This document shows positions 39,104 through 53,625 of a DNA stretch of 64,000 nucleotides, piece by piece. The position numbers and the translations under genes are program-made. Source of the DNA: Fulvia fulva (taxonomy: Eukaryota > Ascomycota > Dothideomycetes > Mycosphaerellales > Mycosphaerellaceae); contig NC_063014.1 of assembly GCF_020509005.1 (NCBI RefSeq), positions 868,001 through 932,000 of the forward strand. Reading direction: 5' to 3'. Position 1 is the first letter of the stretch. Each line of letters begins with the position of its first letter. Under the pieces are notes generated by a model, which worked only from the letters and a program-made list of their open reading frames with translations, did no database searches and had not been told where the DNA came from.

Positions 39104-40158
39104 CTCCTACTTAGGTCGTAAGGTAAGGAACGATTGTTCCTACTATACTAGCTATAGCTATCGTACGAAGGTCTAGAACTAGGGACCGGCTAGCGGTTTA
39201 GTTAAACTATCTACTACTATCTCCTTAGTATAGTAGTACTCTACTTTGATCTTCCTCTACTACTAGAGGTACCTAATATAGTTATAGGCAATATTAATAT
39301 ACTTAGATCTTTCGTAGATATAGGCGTCCTTAACTAAGGTTAGAGCCGCCTAGTTATCCTCTATAAGGCGTACTAGTCTCAGTTTGTCGGCGGTGCTCTT
39401 ATCGGCTAGGACTATTAGTTAGAAAGAGTAGTCTCCTACTAGCCCCGGGTAGTTTATCTCTCGGAGGATAGCCGCTAGGAACTAGGATTGTTTCGCGGCG
39501 GCGTTTATCGCTATAAACTCTACCTCTATAGTAGAGGTTGCTATAGACTTTTGCTTCTTACTTATCTAGAATATAGGCGTACCGTATACTAGCTAGACAT
39601 GTCCTAGAATTAAGACCCTATCTACTCGATCTATCGCGTAGTCGGAGTCTAAGTATCCGGTTAGGGCACCGCTACTACGTCTAAACATTAACCCTAGGTC
39701 GGGGAACGACCTTAGGTATCTCGAGACCTTCTTTAGTACTTTTATATACCGCTTTGTTAGATCCGCGACATATATACTAGTTCTCCGAGTAGGAAGGCTA
39801 GGTCCGGTCTCGTTATAGTCATTAGCTATATCTAGGTCCTACTATCGCTCTAGTAGTTATCCTTACTACATCTCTCGTCGTTCGGGGCTATAGGACGGAG
39901 ATTATCGTAACTATCTATTAGCGAGAGTGTTAGGCTTGCCTTTTCTTTTACTATGTCTATTTTAGTAAGGGCCTTACGGATATAATAGCCCTAGTCGAGA
40001 TTTAGGGTACCGTTACGCCTATCGCGAGTAATCTTTAATCCTAGTAGTTTCTCCGGTTCCCCGAGATCCTTAATCTTAAAGTGTTACGCGAACTACTTCT
40101 TAAACTATTAGATGTCGGTCAACCTTAGTGCTATAATAGGTATGTCGTCTATATAGAT

Positions 40159-43100
40159 GGATAGATTATTTATTCGCCTGTTTTAGTACCCTATAGCCTA
40201 TATAGGTCTCTCGCTATTTAGGTCTATTTATATAGGTAGGAAACCCGATTAACGGATAAAAACCTCCTCGTCTTTGCCCTCCTCGTTCTTTCCTATCTTG
40301 TCCTTTCGTTCTCCTTCCTTTAGGGTACGCTAGTATTATAGTTATTACCCTATAACTACCTTGCCCGTAACCCTAGTAATGTCCTCCTCTCGATTCCCTT
40401 TCTCCCTTTTATTTCTCCGGCTCTTCTCTCTCTCTCCCTCCTCTCTATCTACCTTTCCGTTTCTACTACTAGGGAGAATTGCTCTAGGTAGTCCTCGTTA
40501 AGGATCTATCTTATCACTCTCCTAATATCTTGTCTATTCTAGATAATAGCCTAGTATTACCTATCTCTTGCCTTCGCCCTCTACTAGCTTCTCCCTTTTA
40601 CCTACTTAGTACAGTTTAGTACTATATACTCCGGATTTTAGGATAGGTAGCTATAGGGGTAACGTTTGGAATCGTATCCTAGGACTCTTCTTTAGTATAA
40701 GTATACTCTTAGCCTGATGTACTTAGAGCGAATCTAGATAGCTATGCTTACTTCCGCCCTCTTTAGGTCTTTGTAGATAAGGTAGTTATACCTCCCGAAG
40801 GTCCTAGCCGCTAGTAGGGCTCCTAGCCTTACCGATTTTTGGTTCTAACGCGTTTTATATAGGTGACCTACGATCCTTTCTACTTAGCTTTGCTTCTTTT
40901 TCCCTTTATCCCCTATATTAGCTTGCTCCCTTAGAGCTTCTCTCTATTTAAGGGCTACTAGGATTTCCTATAATGTTTTTAGGTCTACTTCCTTCTATAG
41001 GATTGTATATAGCCAGTTAGGTCTTCTCCTCCTCTCCTACTAGGTTCTCATCCTTTAAGTAGCTACTTAGATAGTTCCCTAGGCTAGGTATACTAATGTC
41101 TTCTCTACGTATTAACACCTTATGCCCTAGAGGTACTTCCTAATAGGGGCTGTACCTAATTCCATTTCTATTGTCCTATAAGGGGTTGACTTATATGCCC
41201 CTAGTACTCTCTTTAGGCAAGCTACCTACGCTCTATTAAGGGGGTCCTTAATTCTCTTCGGGATATGTTTTTCCGCTACCTAAATTGCTACTCTATATAG
41301 TATTACGGGCTTGATAATAGCCTTATATATAGTCTAGGCCTTTATAAAGGTCGCCCCCTAGGTTGACGTAGTAAGTCTCTCGATTAATTGTCTATTAGTG
41401 TCCGCTCTCGCTTACGCCTTCTTTACTTATAGTCCCTAACTAAGTTTCGGGTCTAGCTATATCCTAAGGACTCTAAGTTCTCTTATAGGATAGGTCTCGA
41501 ACCCCTAGATTTTTACTAGTACTACTAAGTTATGTTTTGTCTTTACCTTACTAAAATAGATTAGTAAGTACTTGTCCGGTACGAATTTTGCCCTATACTC
41601 TCTTGCCCACTTTTCGTATTGTCTATGTCTCTCCTCTAGGAGTGCGTAGTTTTCCTCTATAGACCCCGATTACGCTAGGATATTTATATTATCTACAAAC
41701 CCCGATACTAAGGTGTTTACTGTTTCTAGGAGTAGGGTCAGGTCGGCTATAAAGAGGAGGAATAGAATTAGGGAGAGTGTAGAGCCCTATAGGATGCCCG
41801 TGTTCGTAATTAGGGTCTACGGGGCTTTAAAGGACCCTAGGAGGATCTGGGTTGTTCTGTCCTTAAGGAATGACTATATAAAGTATACTATCTAGGCTAG
41901 GATACTTTTTATTCTAAGGATATATAGGAGCCTTACGTAGGACACGTTATCGAAAGCCCCTAATATGTCTAGTAAAAGTAGTAAGGCTACCTTATTGTTA
42001 CTATAGTACTAGATGTGTCTAATTTGCTCTATAATCAGTTCGACTACTATAAGGGTAGATCTCTCTTATCTCCCCCCTATTTACGTTACCGGGAGGAGGT
42101 TATGTTCTTCTACTATTCCGGTAAGCCTTATAGCTACGACCTTCTCTAGGAGCTTCCCTAGTATATTTAGTAACGTAATTGGTCTATATGACTTCATCTT
42201 AGTATAGTCTTCCTTTTAGGGTTTCCTTAGGACGTAAGTTAGTAATTACCTAAAGGCCTTTAGGTAATACCCCTACTTTATATACTAGGTGAAGAGTAGC
42301 GTAAGTACTAGAGTAATAAGGCTACTACTAGCTTTTAGGTAATAGTTAGGGATCTTGTCTAGGCCTAGGGCTTTGTTGCCCTTTAGTTTCTTAATAATGT
42401 TTCCGATCTCTATAGTAGATACTTACTAGTTAGCCTCCCTTAGCGGAGAAATATATATTCCTAGGATATTACTTAGGTCTACCTCTACCTAAGTCCCGAA
42501 GAAGTGGTCTACGAATACTTTCGCTTTCCCTATCGGAGTGGTTTGCGTTTCCCCGTCTTAGTCCTATATTAAGGGAAACTAGGGCGGGGAGTTTCGTTCC
42601 TCGTCTAGTTTCCTAGCCTATTCTACTAGTCTCTAGATTTATTCTAGGTGTTCTATAATTATCCCTATAGTTAATCTCTACTCCTACGTCTTATCTCTTC
42701 TGATCTGCGCCTTCTTTACTTTGTACGCGTTGTTATAGGCTTCCTAGTTTACTTAGGTACGTCGTTACTCCTATCTCCTTCTTACTCTCCTTGCCTCCTT
42801 AACTTTGGCTATATACTCTAGTGTCTAGTATAGCTTCTAGTATAGCGACTATCTCTTCTTAGGTATATAGGCCTAGGCTGCCCTTTGTATAGCTTCTATT
42901 AGCTACTCTACTACTTAGTCGATCCCCTCCGTTATATATATATCGTTAATATTTACCTGTTCTAGTTCGCCTTCTAGCCGCTACTATACTAGTGTCCACT
43001 CGGCCTACTTCTAGTAGAGCTTCCTCTTAGGTTCCCTCTCCTCCTTAACTATAAGTTAGATGTCGGTTTGGATTAGATAGTGGTCTAATAAGGACTCTAG

Positions 43101-46100
43101 TTAGTTATTAACTATATAGCTTTCTACCCGTCGTGTTAAGGCGTAGGATATAAAGTATAGGTCTAGCGTACTAGAACTGTTGTTTCTAGCCTAAGTTTCT
43201 GTTCCCTTTGGCGTAATTAAGTCTATTTAGGCTGTTTCTATCTAACTAATAAGCCTCCCTACTAAGAAGTAGTATACTAGGGTAAAGTCCGATCCCTACT
43301 TTAGGTAGTAGAGGTTGAAATCTCCTATTACGATGTTGTAGTTTTGTTAGTCGATTACTTCCGGGAGCCTTCCTAGCGTATATAGTTATGTACTACTTCT
43401 AGACTCTAGAGGTAGGTTATATACGCTATAGATTAGGACCTAGCCTTAAGTTGTTTTAACTATATTATAGTAATATCCCTATCGGTTCTAAGCTAGGCCT
43501 ACTAGTCCTCTACTAGTACCTTCTTACTAATATAGATATATGTTCGTAGGACTCCCTCGGTTCTGTTTATTACTACGTAGTATCTCGGGTCTCGTATAGT
43601 TAATAGAATCCTAGAGTATAGGTTGATCTACGGTTCCTATATTACTATAATATAGTGTTCCTCCGGGTCTAAGGCTTATAGAAAGCTCCTTTAGACCTTG
43701 TCTTTACTTCTATTCATATTATACTGAATGATTAATAGTCTACTAGTATAAGGCATTAGGACATATTTATGTCTAGGTCCGTTTAGTCTTACTATTAGTC
43801 TTACTATTAGTTTTCCCGTCCCTCCTCCTACTCTTCCCTTTAGGGTTAGCTCCCTATCATTTGGTTGACTCTTATTTGTCTATTCCTCTACGCTACCTTA
43901 TATAAGAACGTTAGTCTTCCTATTACTAGCACTATTTATAGCTCCTCTTATAGCCGGGGTCTCTTATTCGGGTAGGTAGTTCTCTCTAGTTGTTTCTATT
44001 TACCTACTAGGAACCTAGTTAGTATTGTTACCCTTACTTCCCGCGCTCTCTACTAGGCTAATAGTCTAACTAGGCATTAGTTTAACTATACCGGGTGTTT
44101 TCTCCTATATACTACGTGTCTTATGTCCTCCTTCCGTTTTTAGTACTCTTAGGTCGCGTGATTACTAGTATAGTAGGAGTAGACTAGTATAGCTTTGCTA
44201 TACTTTAGGGCAATATATCCGTACTGTTAATAGTTAAAACATTAAAGGATTCTATAGTTACTCTAATAGATTTCTATATCTAGCCTCTTAAAGTCCTAGT
44301 ATAACCCTTAGTCTAAGACCTTGTTCGCTTGCTCTAGTATTATAACCTATAAGATTAGCGAGGAGGCCCTCTTACCCTCCTCTATCTTCTTCTTAACCTA
44401 CGCTGTCTTTATGATCTATAGTCCTAGTACTATTACCTAGTTTTGCCTCTAGAGGTTTAGTATATCCCTTTATATATCAAAGGTTTGTAGGACCCTATAC
44501 GTAATTACTATATACTATTAATACCCGGAGAAGAAGCGAGAGCTAGAGGGCCTAATAAATAAGGAACTTATAGATAGGATTGGCTAGGAGGAGATAGTAG
44601 GAGCCAAAATCGAGCCTAGAGGAGTAATACGCCTCTTTATAGTATAGGAGACAGACCGACAAAAGCTCGAGACCCTTAAGGACTAGATAGTCAAGGTAGC
44701 GAGGTCGGTAAAGGTCTCTTACTAGTAGTATACGGTAATAGCCTATAGGGTACTAAGGGCCTTTAGGGTAGAGAACGACCTCGCCCTACTCTAGATATAG
44801 AACTAGAACACCTTACCGGGAGTACGCTTTACTAAAGTAGCGTAGCTAAATAAGAACGTCGAAGCTATTAAGACGTACTCCTCTCTAATCGTCTAGATAG
44901 CTACCGCGGAACAAGCGAACTAGGTCCTAGAAGGAGGACTATTCTAGTAATACAAACGCCTCGACACGGAGATATATAAGAGCAGCTATAGAGTGCTCTA
45001 ATGCTTTAACTACTAATAATACGGCGAAATCGCGCTAAAGTACACCGAGAAGACCCCTAAGTACCTATACTACGTAGGACCGTATTAGGGGAAATAATAC
45101 CTATAGGAGGAATCGAGGTGCGCGTACTACGGCCGTAAACACTTGGTATACTCGAACTAATGCCCTATAGGGATAGTAGCGTAAGAAAAGGCCCGCTAGG
45201 CTAGGGTAACAACTCCGGCGAGGTACTCTATACTAACGCTCGGTAATTCCTAGTATAGAGGATTCGAGGCCGTAAAGAGGAAAAGGATAGACGAAGCGAT
45301 ACAAAATATATAGTAGAGTACTCACCTACCTCCGGGACGCCTAAGGGGGCTATAGAGGGCGGTAAATAAAGCTAGACAGATACGAATCTTCGGGTACCCC
45401 CTAACGACCGAACGCTAACTAACCTAATAGGATAGCGTAACAAACGATAGAGCTATATAGCTAACGAGCACCCTAATAGACCTTATCCTAGCTAGTCCGT
45501 AATGCTAACACAAGCCAACCTCACTATTATATAGTATAACGTTAATAAAAGTAAGGATAAGGTTCAACTCCACTTCCTCTAGGAACTCGACGACTAAAGG
45601 TATTATATCGTAGCGATATAAGAGCTATAGCTAAACCTATACACTCGAAGACCTACTACCTATACCGACCTACGGTACTATATAGCTATCGAGGGAGCTA
45701 TAGGCTATACCCTAAGGATATATATACGTTAGTAAAGTATTACGTACGGACGCCTAGAAGGTAATCTCGTACCCGAAAGGGAGTTAAGGGGACATTACGA
45801 CTATATAAATCACTACGAGTTAAGGACCTATCCGGATATATAACGTCTATAACCCTCCTCCTTAGGGAAGAACGAGTAGAGACCTCGGTACGCTAGTACG
45901 ACTTGACTAGGTACTCGACTAAGGGGATATAAACTATATCCTCCTAGGCGACTTTAACCTCTACTACCTAACGTAGGGTCTAGAATTCACCCCCCCTTAC
46001 GTATATCTAGGAGGTAAGCTCCTAGAGATTACGGAAAGTAGGGACATAGAGCTTGTAACCCTAAAGGGTATAGAGACGTAGAAGGCAAGAACAAGCGCGA

Positions 46101-49100
46101 GTACTATCGACCTATACTTTCTATCGAGGGACGTAGTAATAAGGCTAGTAGAGTATAGACCTAACCTTGCCCTAGAGGTAGGGTCAGACTTCATCCCTAT
46201 CTAGATAACAATAGCGACGGGGATAGAAGAGGAGCTCCGGGGTGAAAAGCGCCTTAACTAGAAAAAAGCTCCCTAGGAGGAGATCCGGAATCTACTTAAA
46301 TAGTACCTAAATAACACTAGTATCGGGGAGACGGAAGCCGAGCTTAATAGTACGGCAGAATAGATAATAACGACGATATAGTAGGCGGCCGAGGAACATA
46401 TACTAGAACTAAGGCCCTCGAAGCACTAGAAGCCCTTCTAGACCCTAGAGTACTTAGCTAAAGTTAAGGATATAAGGAGGGCAAGGCAAAAATAGACGAA
46501 GGAGCAAAGCTAAGAAGCATAGGACGAGTACTAGGAAGCAAGTTAGGCAAAGAAGGCCTAAATACGACGAGATAAGCGATAAGACTAGAGGGCAACTATA
46601 GGTCTTATAATAGAGAACCCGGAGTAGATATAGCGGCTTATAAAGTAGGTAAGGGCCGGAGACGGGGATAGGACACTACACTTCCCCCTAATCTAGGATA
46701 CGATAGGCATAATATAGATAACGCCGGAAGGGAAGGCGAAGGCGTTCGCCGACCACTTCTTTACGATATAGTTAATAGCTAACCTAACGGATATAGAGGC
46801 AACGATCTACCCGGAGCTACTCGATATATACTAGATAGTAGGTAAGGAGGAGATAAAGGAGATTATAGGAAAGCTAAAGGGCCGTAAGGCCCCGGGACCC
46901 GACGGTATCCTAAACCTCCTCCTTAAAGAATATAAAGAAGAAGTCGCCCTATACCTCGCCGAACTATTTACGGCTTGCCTACGTAAGGGATACTACCTAC
47001 GGCCATTTAGGCGGTCCCTTATAGTCGTCCTAAAGAAGCTATAGAAGGAAGACTATACAAAGCTAAAGTCCTATAGGCCGATCGTACTCCTAAATATAAT
47101 TAGAAAGATACTAGAGAAGGTCGTAGTAAGAAGAATTATATAGGTCGTCGAGGATAATAACCTACTCCTAGAGACATAGATAGGTAGTAGGAGCAAACGA
47201 TCTACCCTAACGGCTATAGAGCTTATTACCGATTAGATTTATACTCTCTAGTACTATAGACGGAGTAGGGTTATATTACTATTGTCTCTCGATATCTTAG
47301 GGGTATTCGATAACGTCTCCTACGAGCGACTCCTCTATATCCTACGGCAAAAAGGAATCCCGCGGTAGGTAATAAGTTTCGTAAACTCCTTCCTTAAGGA
47401 GAGAATAACGTAGATTGTCCTTAGGAAGCGTAAGGAGGGCAACCTTATATATATAGAATGCGGGATCCCCTAGGGCTTAACTCTATCCCCGATCCTCTTC
47501 CTAATCTTTATAGCGGACCTAATCCTACTACTCACCTTACTATAAACGTCGGTCTCGGAGTTCGTCGACGATACGAACATCCTAGCCTAGTTAACGACGA
47601 CCAAAGAAAACTACTAGCTACTTATAGAAAGACACGAGGTATACGAGGAATAGGCACGTCGACACGGCGCCCGTTTCGCCCCGGAAAAGTACTAGCTTAT
47701 CCACTTTAGTAAGGCAATAACCTACTATAATATATAAGTAACGGTAACTATCTAGGGTTACGTAACGAAGCCCTCTCCCGAATTACGAGTCCTAGGAATC
47801 TAGCTAGACCCTAAGCTTAGCTAGAACCCCTAGATTAGGAAAGCCTAGAATAGAGCCTAGGTTAACGAGGCTATAATAACTAGACTCACAACATTAATAT
47901 AGGGAGCTACGTTTAGTAAGGTAAGGGTTATATATAAGACGATCGTAAAACTAGTAATACTCTACGGGGCCTAGATATAGGGGATAGGAGGAGTAGGTAA
48001 ACCGATCTCGAAGCGGATAGAGGGACCCCTAAACAGGACGTAGGCCGCGAACCTTAGACGGATACTAGGAGCCTATAAGACAACGCTAACGAGAGTAGCG
48101 GAAGTAGAGACAGGGTCCCCCCCGATTAAACATTATATTAAGGGAATAAGGATCTAATACGCTAGGAAGACGGCGGATTATCTAGTATAATAAGCTATTC
48201 GGGACTCTACGGAGAAGATCGCTAGGAGGTACGACCGACTACCTTACCTTAGGGTACATTAAAGCTAAAAGTAAGACGACCTACGTACATTTAAAGTCGT
48301 TAAGCGAACCTAGGAGTAGATAGAGAGGAAGGAGGAGGAGGAAAAGGCACGGAGGAAATAGGGTAATAAGGCAAAGATATAAAGCCTCGTAGAGTAGGTA
48401 GCGGGCTACCTTTAGGAATAGGAATAGAAAGAGAATTCCCTACCGAGTCGAGGACCCCTAGCCTTACGCCCCTTCTAGAGACATAACTACCTACTCTACC
48501 GTAACCTAATAAGGGCCGAAGTAAGCATCGCGATATAGATTAGGTCCGAATATATCGGGTTAATGGCCTACCTATATAGAAGGAAAGTCCCGGACGTATA
48601 TAGCCTAGTATACTAGTATAACTACCCGTTATAGAACCCGGAGTATATAATACTACGGTGCCCGTAATAGGTAGAAGGACGAAGCTAGTAGAGAGCTAAG
48701 GTAGTAAGACGCGACTACTAGTTAATCGTAACGGATAAGCGAGACGTAAAACGGATAGTATAGTAGATACTATAGTAGGGCTTTCTTAAACAGTTCGCGC
48801 TAGCTAGCGAGACGGAGGAGTAGATAGAGAAGAGGCGGGAGGTTAAGGGGGTGTAGACAGGGTAGTTATTAGGGCAGGCCTATAATACTAGTGTACCCTT
48901 AATAAGGAAAACACGAAAGAAGGCAAGGTTAAGAACGTATAGGAGAGGAGAGGGGGGTTTTACTCTATAATACGAGTTTCCCCTTTATAACTAGAAGTAG
49001 GTAGTATAGCTATATAGGCTAACAGGCTCTATAATAGCATAATAAACAATATATATATATATACTATTAATAGTAGACTTTCGCTATACTCCCGATCTTT

Positions 49101-49621
49101 AGTGTCTACTCCTTGTTTATTTCGAGGGCCTTCTTATCCTATACGTATACTATAAACAGCTTGACCCCTTTATTATCTACCCTTGCCCCTACTATTCCCT
49201 TTACTCTAATCTTCTCGACTATCTCCCTCCCGGTCATCTTTCCTATCTCTTCCTTCTCTTTCTAGTCCGTAATATAGACTCGTAGTACTATACTCTAAGG
49301 GGGGTAGGTTGGCTCGCGATTGTTACCTAGGTCGTTAGGCCCTAGGTCTATCTCGGGTCTCTTTAAGGGTTATTTCTTACGTTTCGTATTACTACCTCGA
49401 TTGCTATATTAATCGTAGTGCTTATTTATCGTTTAAGCGCCTTTAGTCCCCCGAGTAGTTCGCTTATTACTCCTTTTAGTACTCTCTCTAGAAATCTCCC
49501 TTCTTCTACCGCTACTATCTCTTCCGCCTTCTTATAGAGCGTCCTCTACTCGTCTCCCCCTTACTCTCGGTCGTCTACTACCGTCGTCGTCGCCATTTTT
49601 TTAGTAGCTTAGTCTATAGGC
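40159..49621 (-). mobile_element. LINE-A, RIPed full-length-like copy interrupted by LINE-C
   Basis: Inserted in Copia-1 RT with the 18-bp duplication TATGTCGTCTATATAGAT (40141-40158 and 49622-49639). Without the nested LINE-C it is about 4.9 kb. On the minus strand ORF1 starts near 49,600 (EIVEKIRVKGIVGARV, GVKLFIVYV) and continues at 44,100-44,508; endonuclease is at about 43,000-43,800 and RT at about 41,000-42,500 (SGFVDNINILA). The 3' end resembles that of chimeric element a (32,189-32,330), so this is the RIPed relative of the LINE used there. TAG/TAA stops occur throughout. Confidence 0.87.
44524..49057 (+). mobile_element. LINE-C, RIPed, nested in LINE-A
   Basis: A 4,534-bp plus-strand insertion with the 15-bp duplication TATATACTATTAATA (44509-44523 and 49058-49072). 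ORF1 is at about 44,530-45,500 (PEKKRELEGLINKELIDRI, with a Cys-rich region near 45,000-45,170). Endonuclease is at about 45,530-46,230 and RT at about 46,870-48,100 (KGRKAPGPDGILN, CGIPQGLTLSPILFLIFIAD, VSEFVDDTNILA, HGARFAPEKYQLIHFSKA). The tail is TA-rich rather than ATCT-rich. It is close to LINE-A in protein sequence but a separate copy or subfamily. It is the youngest of the three nested layers here, yet is also RIPed. Confidence 0.87.
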
Positions 49622-52600
49622 TATGTCGTCTATATAGATTAGTAGTATAATGTCTCTCTTAGTATAAGTTAGGAGATATAGGTCTACCTCGGACTAGTAG
49701 AATCCTATTTTAACTAACGTAGTAATATAGAGCTTGTTCTAGTCTCTAGCTACCTACTTTAGGCCGTAGAGACTCCGGAGTACCTTAAGGACCGTATTCG
49801 GTAGGGTTTCGACTTCTAGTAGGGGTTTTATATAGATATCTTCGGCTAGGTGGCTTTAGGTAAACGTATTATTAACGTCGACCTAGTATATCTCGAGATC
49901 CCGCTCGTAAACTACTACTATAAAGACCCTTAGGGTGTTATAGCGTACTATAGGTACGAATGTCTCTTTGAAGTTAACGCCGAATTTCTATAAAAACCCT
50001 CTTACGACAAGTCTTGCCCTAAACTTTTCGATTGCTCCGCTAATAAGTCTCTTTACGTTAAAGACCTACTTAGAGGTAACTATATTCGCCCCCCTTAGAG
50101 CGACAGCCGTTTCCTAGGTATTATTACTTAATAAAGAGAGCAGCTCGGTATCGATAGCGTCCTTCTATAAGTAGCCCTATTTAGGATCCTATACCGTAGC
50201 CTTGTATATCTTCGGAATAGGTACTTCCTATTAGTAGGCGATACCGGGTCCGAATATAGTAAAGGCGTATTCTTAGACTTCGTCGAACAGTTCCTCTACC
50301 GTAGCTATAAACATACGTTCGTCGGTATCGGTAAGTCTATTATTCACCTATAGTAGTTAGTAGAATAAAGCTATTATAGCTTTATAGTACTTAGCCTTAT
50401 AGTCCTAGTCCTAGCCGTAGTTATTATTAGGATCCCTAGTCCTTTTCCTCCGGACGATTAGTTCCGGTAGCTCCGGAGTTTCCTCGATCTTCTTATAGTC
50501 CGTAATATTATCTAGTCTACCGGGAAGTTAGATATAGAGCGGTCTTAAGACAGTTAGTCCTTTGTCCTTAGCCGTAGCGGGTTCGGTCTCTACGTAGAGA
50601 GTAGGGATTAGCTAGGTCGGTTCTTCTATAGAGGACTCGGCTACTTTAGTAGTAGAAAGTTAGGGTATTATACTACCCGAGGATCGTGAGATTGCTATCG
50701 GGGCATCCGCTAGTCGCTAAACTAGTAGTAGTCGCGAGACCGCCGGTAGTCGACCGACTAGCCTTCGTTCGGATACCCTACTAGGTTAGTTCGTAAAGGA
50801 GATACCTAAGTCTAGATCTCCCCCTTTCTCGTTTTCGAACTAATCTACTTGGCTATACTACCTAATAGCTCGTATATCTAGCTCCTAGAACAACTATTGC
50901 TTAGTCGATTAACCGTATCTAACGAAAATAGCTTCCTTATCCCGGTTTATTAACTTATCTTATCGTAGCCCTTTTAGATATAATTTCGGTTCTACGTAAA
51001 CCACTACTATACAACCCTATACTCTTAGGTGATCTACCGTCGGTACTTTACTAGTAAATACTTCTTCCGGTAAAAGTTAGATACCGTTAAGTAACGGTCC
51101 GTTTAGTAGTAGGTTACGTATAACCGCCTATACCTCTAGCGCTTTAGGCTAGAATTCTACTAGCATCCCCGATTCCTCGAGTATTACGCGGATCGCGTTC
51201 TCTGATACCTAGATTGACATTTCTACTACTCCGTTTTATATAGAGTTATAAGTATTCGTCGTATTGTATTAAACTCCCGATTCTTTCTCCTATTCTTTTA
51301 GAACTATTAGTAGCTTAGGTATATTATTATTCCGTACTACTCTTACGTAGTATTTCGATACTTTCTCTATAGTTAGCCGCTATTATCGTAGTGCTTACGG
51401 TACGTCGGATTTGTTCTTAAGCGGGATTACCTACTTCTTTCTTAAGAAGTTATCTACGATCTCTAGCTAGTATTTGAAACCTAGCCTAGATGTCGTATTT
51501 TCGAAGGGTCCGTAGATATCGGTAGATATAAGCGCAAGCCTTTCGTTCTTTCGTTCTACGATAGCGCCTTTAAACTTCCGTATATTTGCGATAGAGTATA
51601 CCTTATAGTTATACTCGTCCGGGATAGGAATCGGGTCTTTCTTATTACTTACCCTATAGATGTTCCGGAGTAATCCTTTACCTAGGTATACGAATCTTCT
51701 ATACTAAAGCTCCTACTAATCCTCGGTAGTTACCGCGGCTAGAGCTTCCTCGTATAGTATCTCCGGGGGTCTATTATCTACCTAGTTTAGGGAGTTAGAT
51801 ATCGAAGATACTACCGGTACCCCCCCCCTTATAGTACTATTCGTACGATAGGCTTTCCGCTCTTATACTTAAGTATAAAGTTTAGAGGTTCGATATCGAA
51901 TTGCTTACTAAACTGCCTCTATAAAACTAGATTAACTCCGAGATTAGGAACAAATAAGACTTTCTCTAGCGCAATTTATTTCCCCCTTAGGCCTCCTATA
52001 GTTACTGTTCCTTTATAGAATATATCTAGGTACCCCCTACCGACTTTGATTACTTTCCTTCTCGCTAGTTTCCTAAGCGATCTAAATAGAGACTTATTAT
52101 CAGTTATGTATAAGGAGGTATAGGAGTCTAGTAACTATTCGGAGGCGGGAAACTTGCCTTTTACTTCGGTAGTAGAATAGGCGACTTCGTCGTTATATAT
52201 TTCCTCGGTATCGCTTTCTCGTAAGGTATAGGCTCGTATCGCCTTTGCCTTTATCTTGTTATCGGATTGGCTTCTCCTATCCTTCTACTGTTTCCTAGAC
52301 TTCTTAAGGGCGTTTTAGGCCTTCTCTAGATCCCGGACTAGCTCTTCGTAGGACTTCTTCTCCGGTTACTTCTAGGTATTCTTCTTTTTAATAAACTCCT
52401 TTACGGAATCTAGTTCCGGGCACGATATAACTAGGTAGTTACTATCGTAGATAAAGTAGCCGCTCTTACCCCCTTACCTCTAGGAGTATAGAGCGGTCTC
52501 GCCCTTACTCTCTTAGATCCGTAATTCGTAGGATTTAAGTAAGGTTATAGCGGATTCCTAGCCTAGGTTTAGCTAGGCTAGAATAGTGTCCCTAGTACTA

Positions 52601-53625
52601 GCGTAGACGTCCGGGAGGCTACTAATACGGACAAGGCGTAAGACAGGGCGCAAACGTATCAATACCTTAGAATCGAATAAGTTCTACGAAGAGGAGAAGA
52701 TAAGAAAGTCGCGAAGCCGCGATAAAGTAAACGCCGAGGTTAGGGTCTAGGGTCCGGGCGCGCTAGCGTACTAGGTTACGTAACACTAAGTATAGCCTTA
52801 CGAGGTGAACCGTAATAGCTACTTAGTAGGTGCTTAAACCTCCGGATAGGGTCCTTATAGTAGGTCTCTTTACTATCTATTTCGGAAATCTATATAGATA
52901 GGTTACCTAGATATATCTACCCTTATCTAATTATCTAATCGTCCGGTAGCTTAAACGACACTAGCTATTTTATAAGCGCTACTACGTATGCCTTATAGAC
53001 CTTACTATACTTCTTCTATAGAAGTTTCTAGATCTCTTTTACATCTCGTATATCTAAGATTTCTTAGTTATCCTCCTCGGACAAATATACTAAGATAGTA
53101 TATCTCGCTATACCGTTCGCCTTCGAAGTAATCTTAGGCGTAACGGATTCTAGGAGATTAGCCGACGAGTCGTCGATAACCTAGAATACCTCCCGGCTTT
53201 CGAGATAGTCTCGTAGTATAACGAACTAGCGCTTCTAGTTCTTACGAGTAAGGGTAGGGCCGACCTTCCGGGGGCCCTCGTAACTCGTTAAGTCTTCTAT
53301 AGCGAAGGTAGCCTTAGATATATAGTAAGCTCTACTTAACTACGGTAGTTAGAATAAGCTTAGACTCCCCGAGTCTATTAGTAGCGTTCCGTATAGTAGA
53401 CTCCTAGAGTCTATTAGTACGTTACCGTACGGATTCCGGGTATAGAGTATAATACCCTACGTCGTACTTCCTTAGTATATCGATATCCTATTAAGCAAAC
53501 CCGGGCTTATAACCTAATAAATAGGTATAGTATATATATATACGGAAGTTAGGACACGTAATAGGGAAGGAGGAAGGACTAATATAGTATACGAAGGTAT
53601 ATAGTAGAATAGTATTTAGTACTAA

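Noticed and set aside
41713..47709. Short open frames in LINE-A and LINE-C
   Set aside because: Fragments or wrong-strand readings of RIPed LINE ORFs, not genes.
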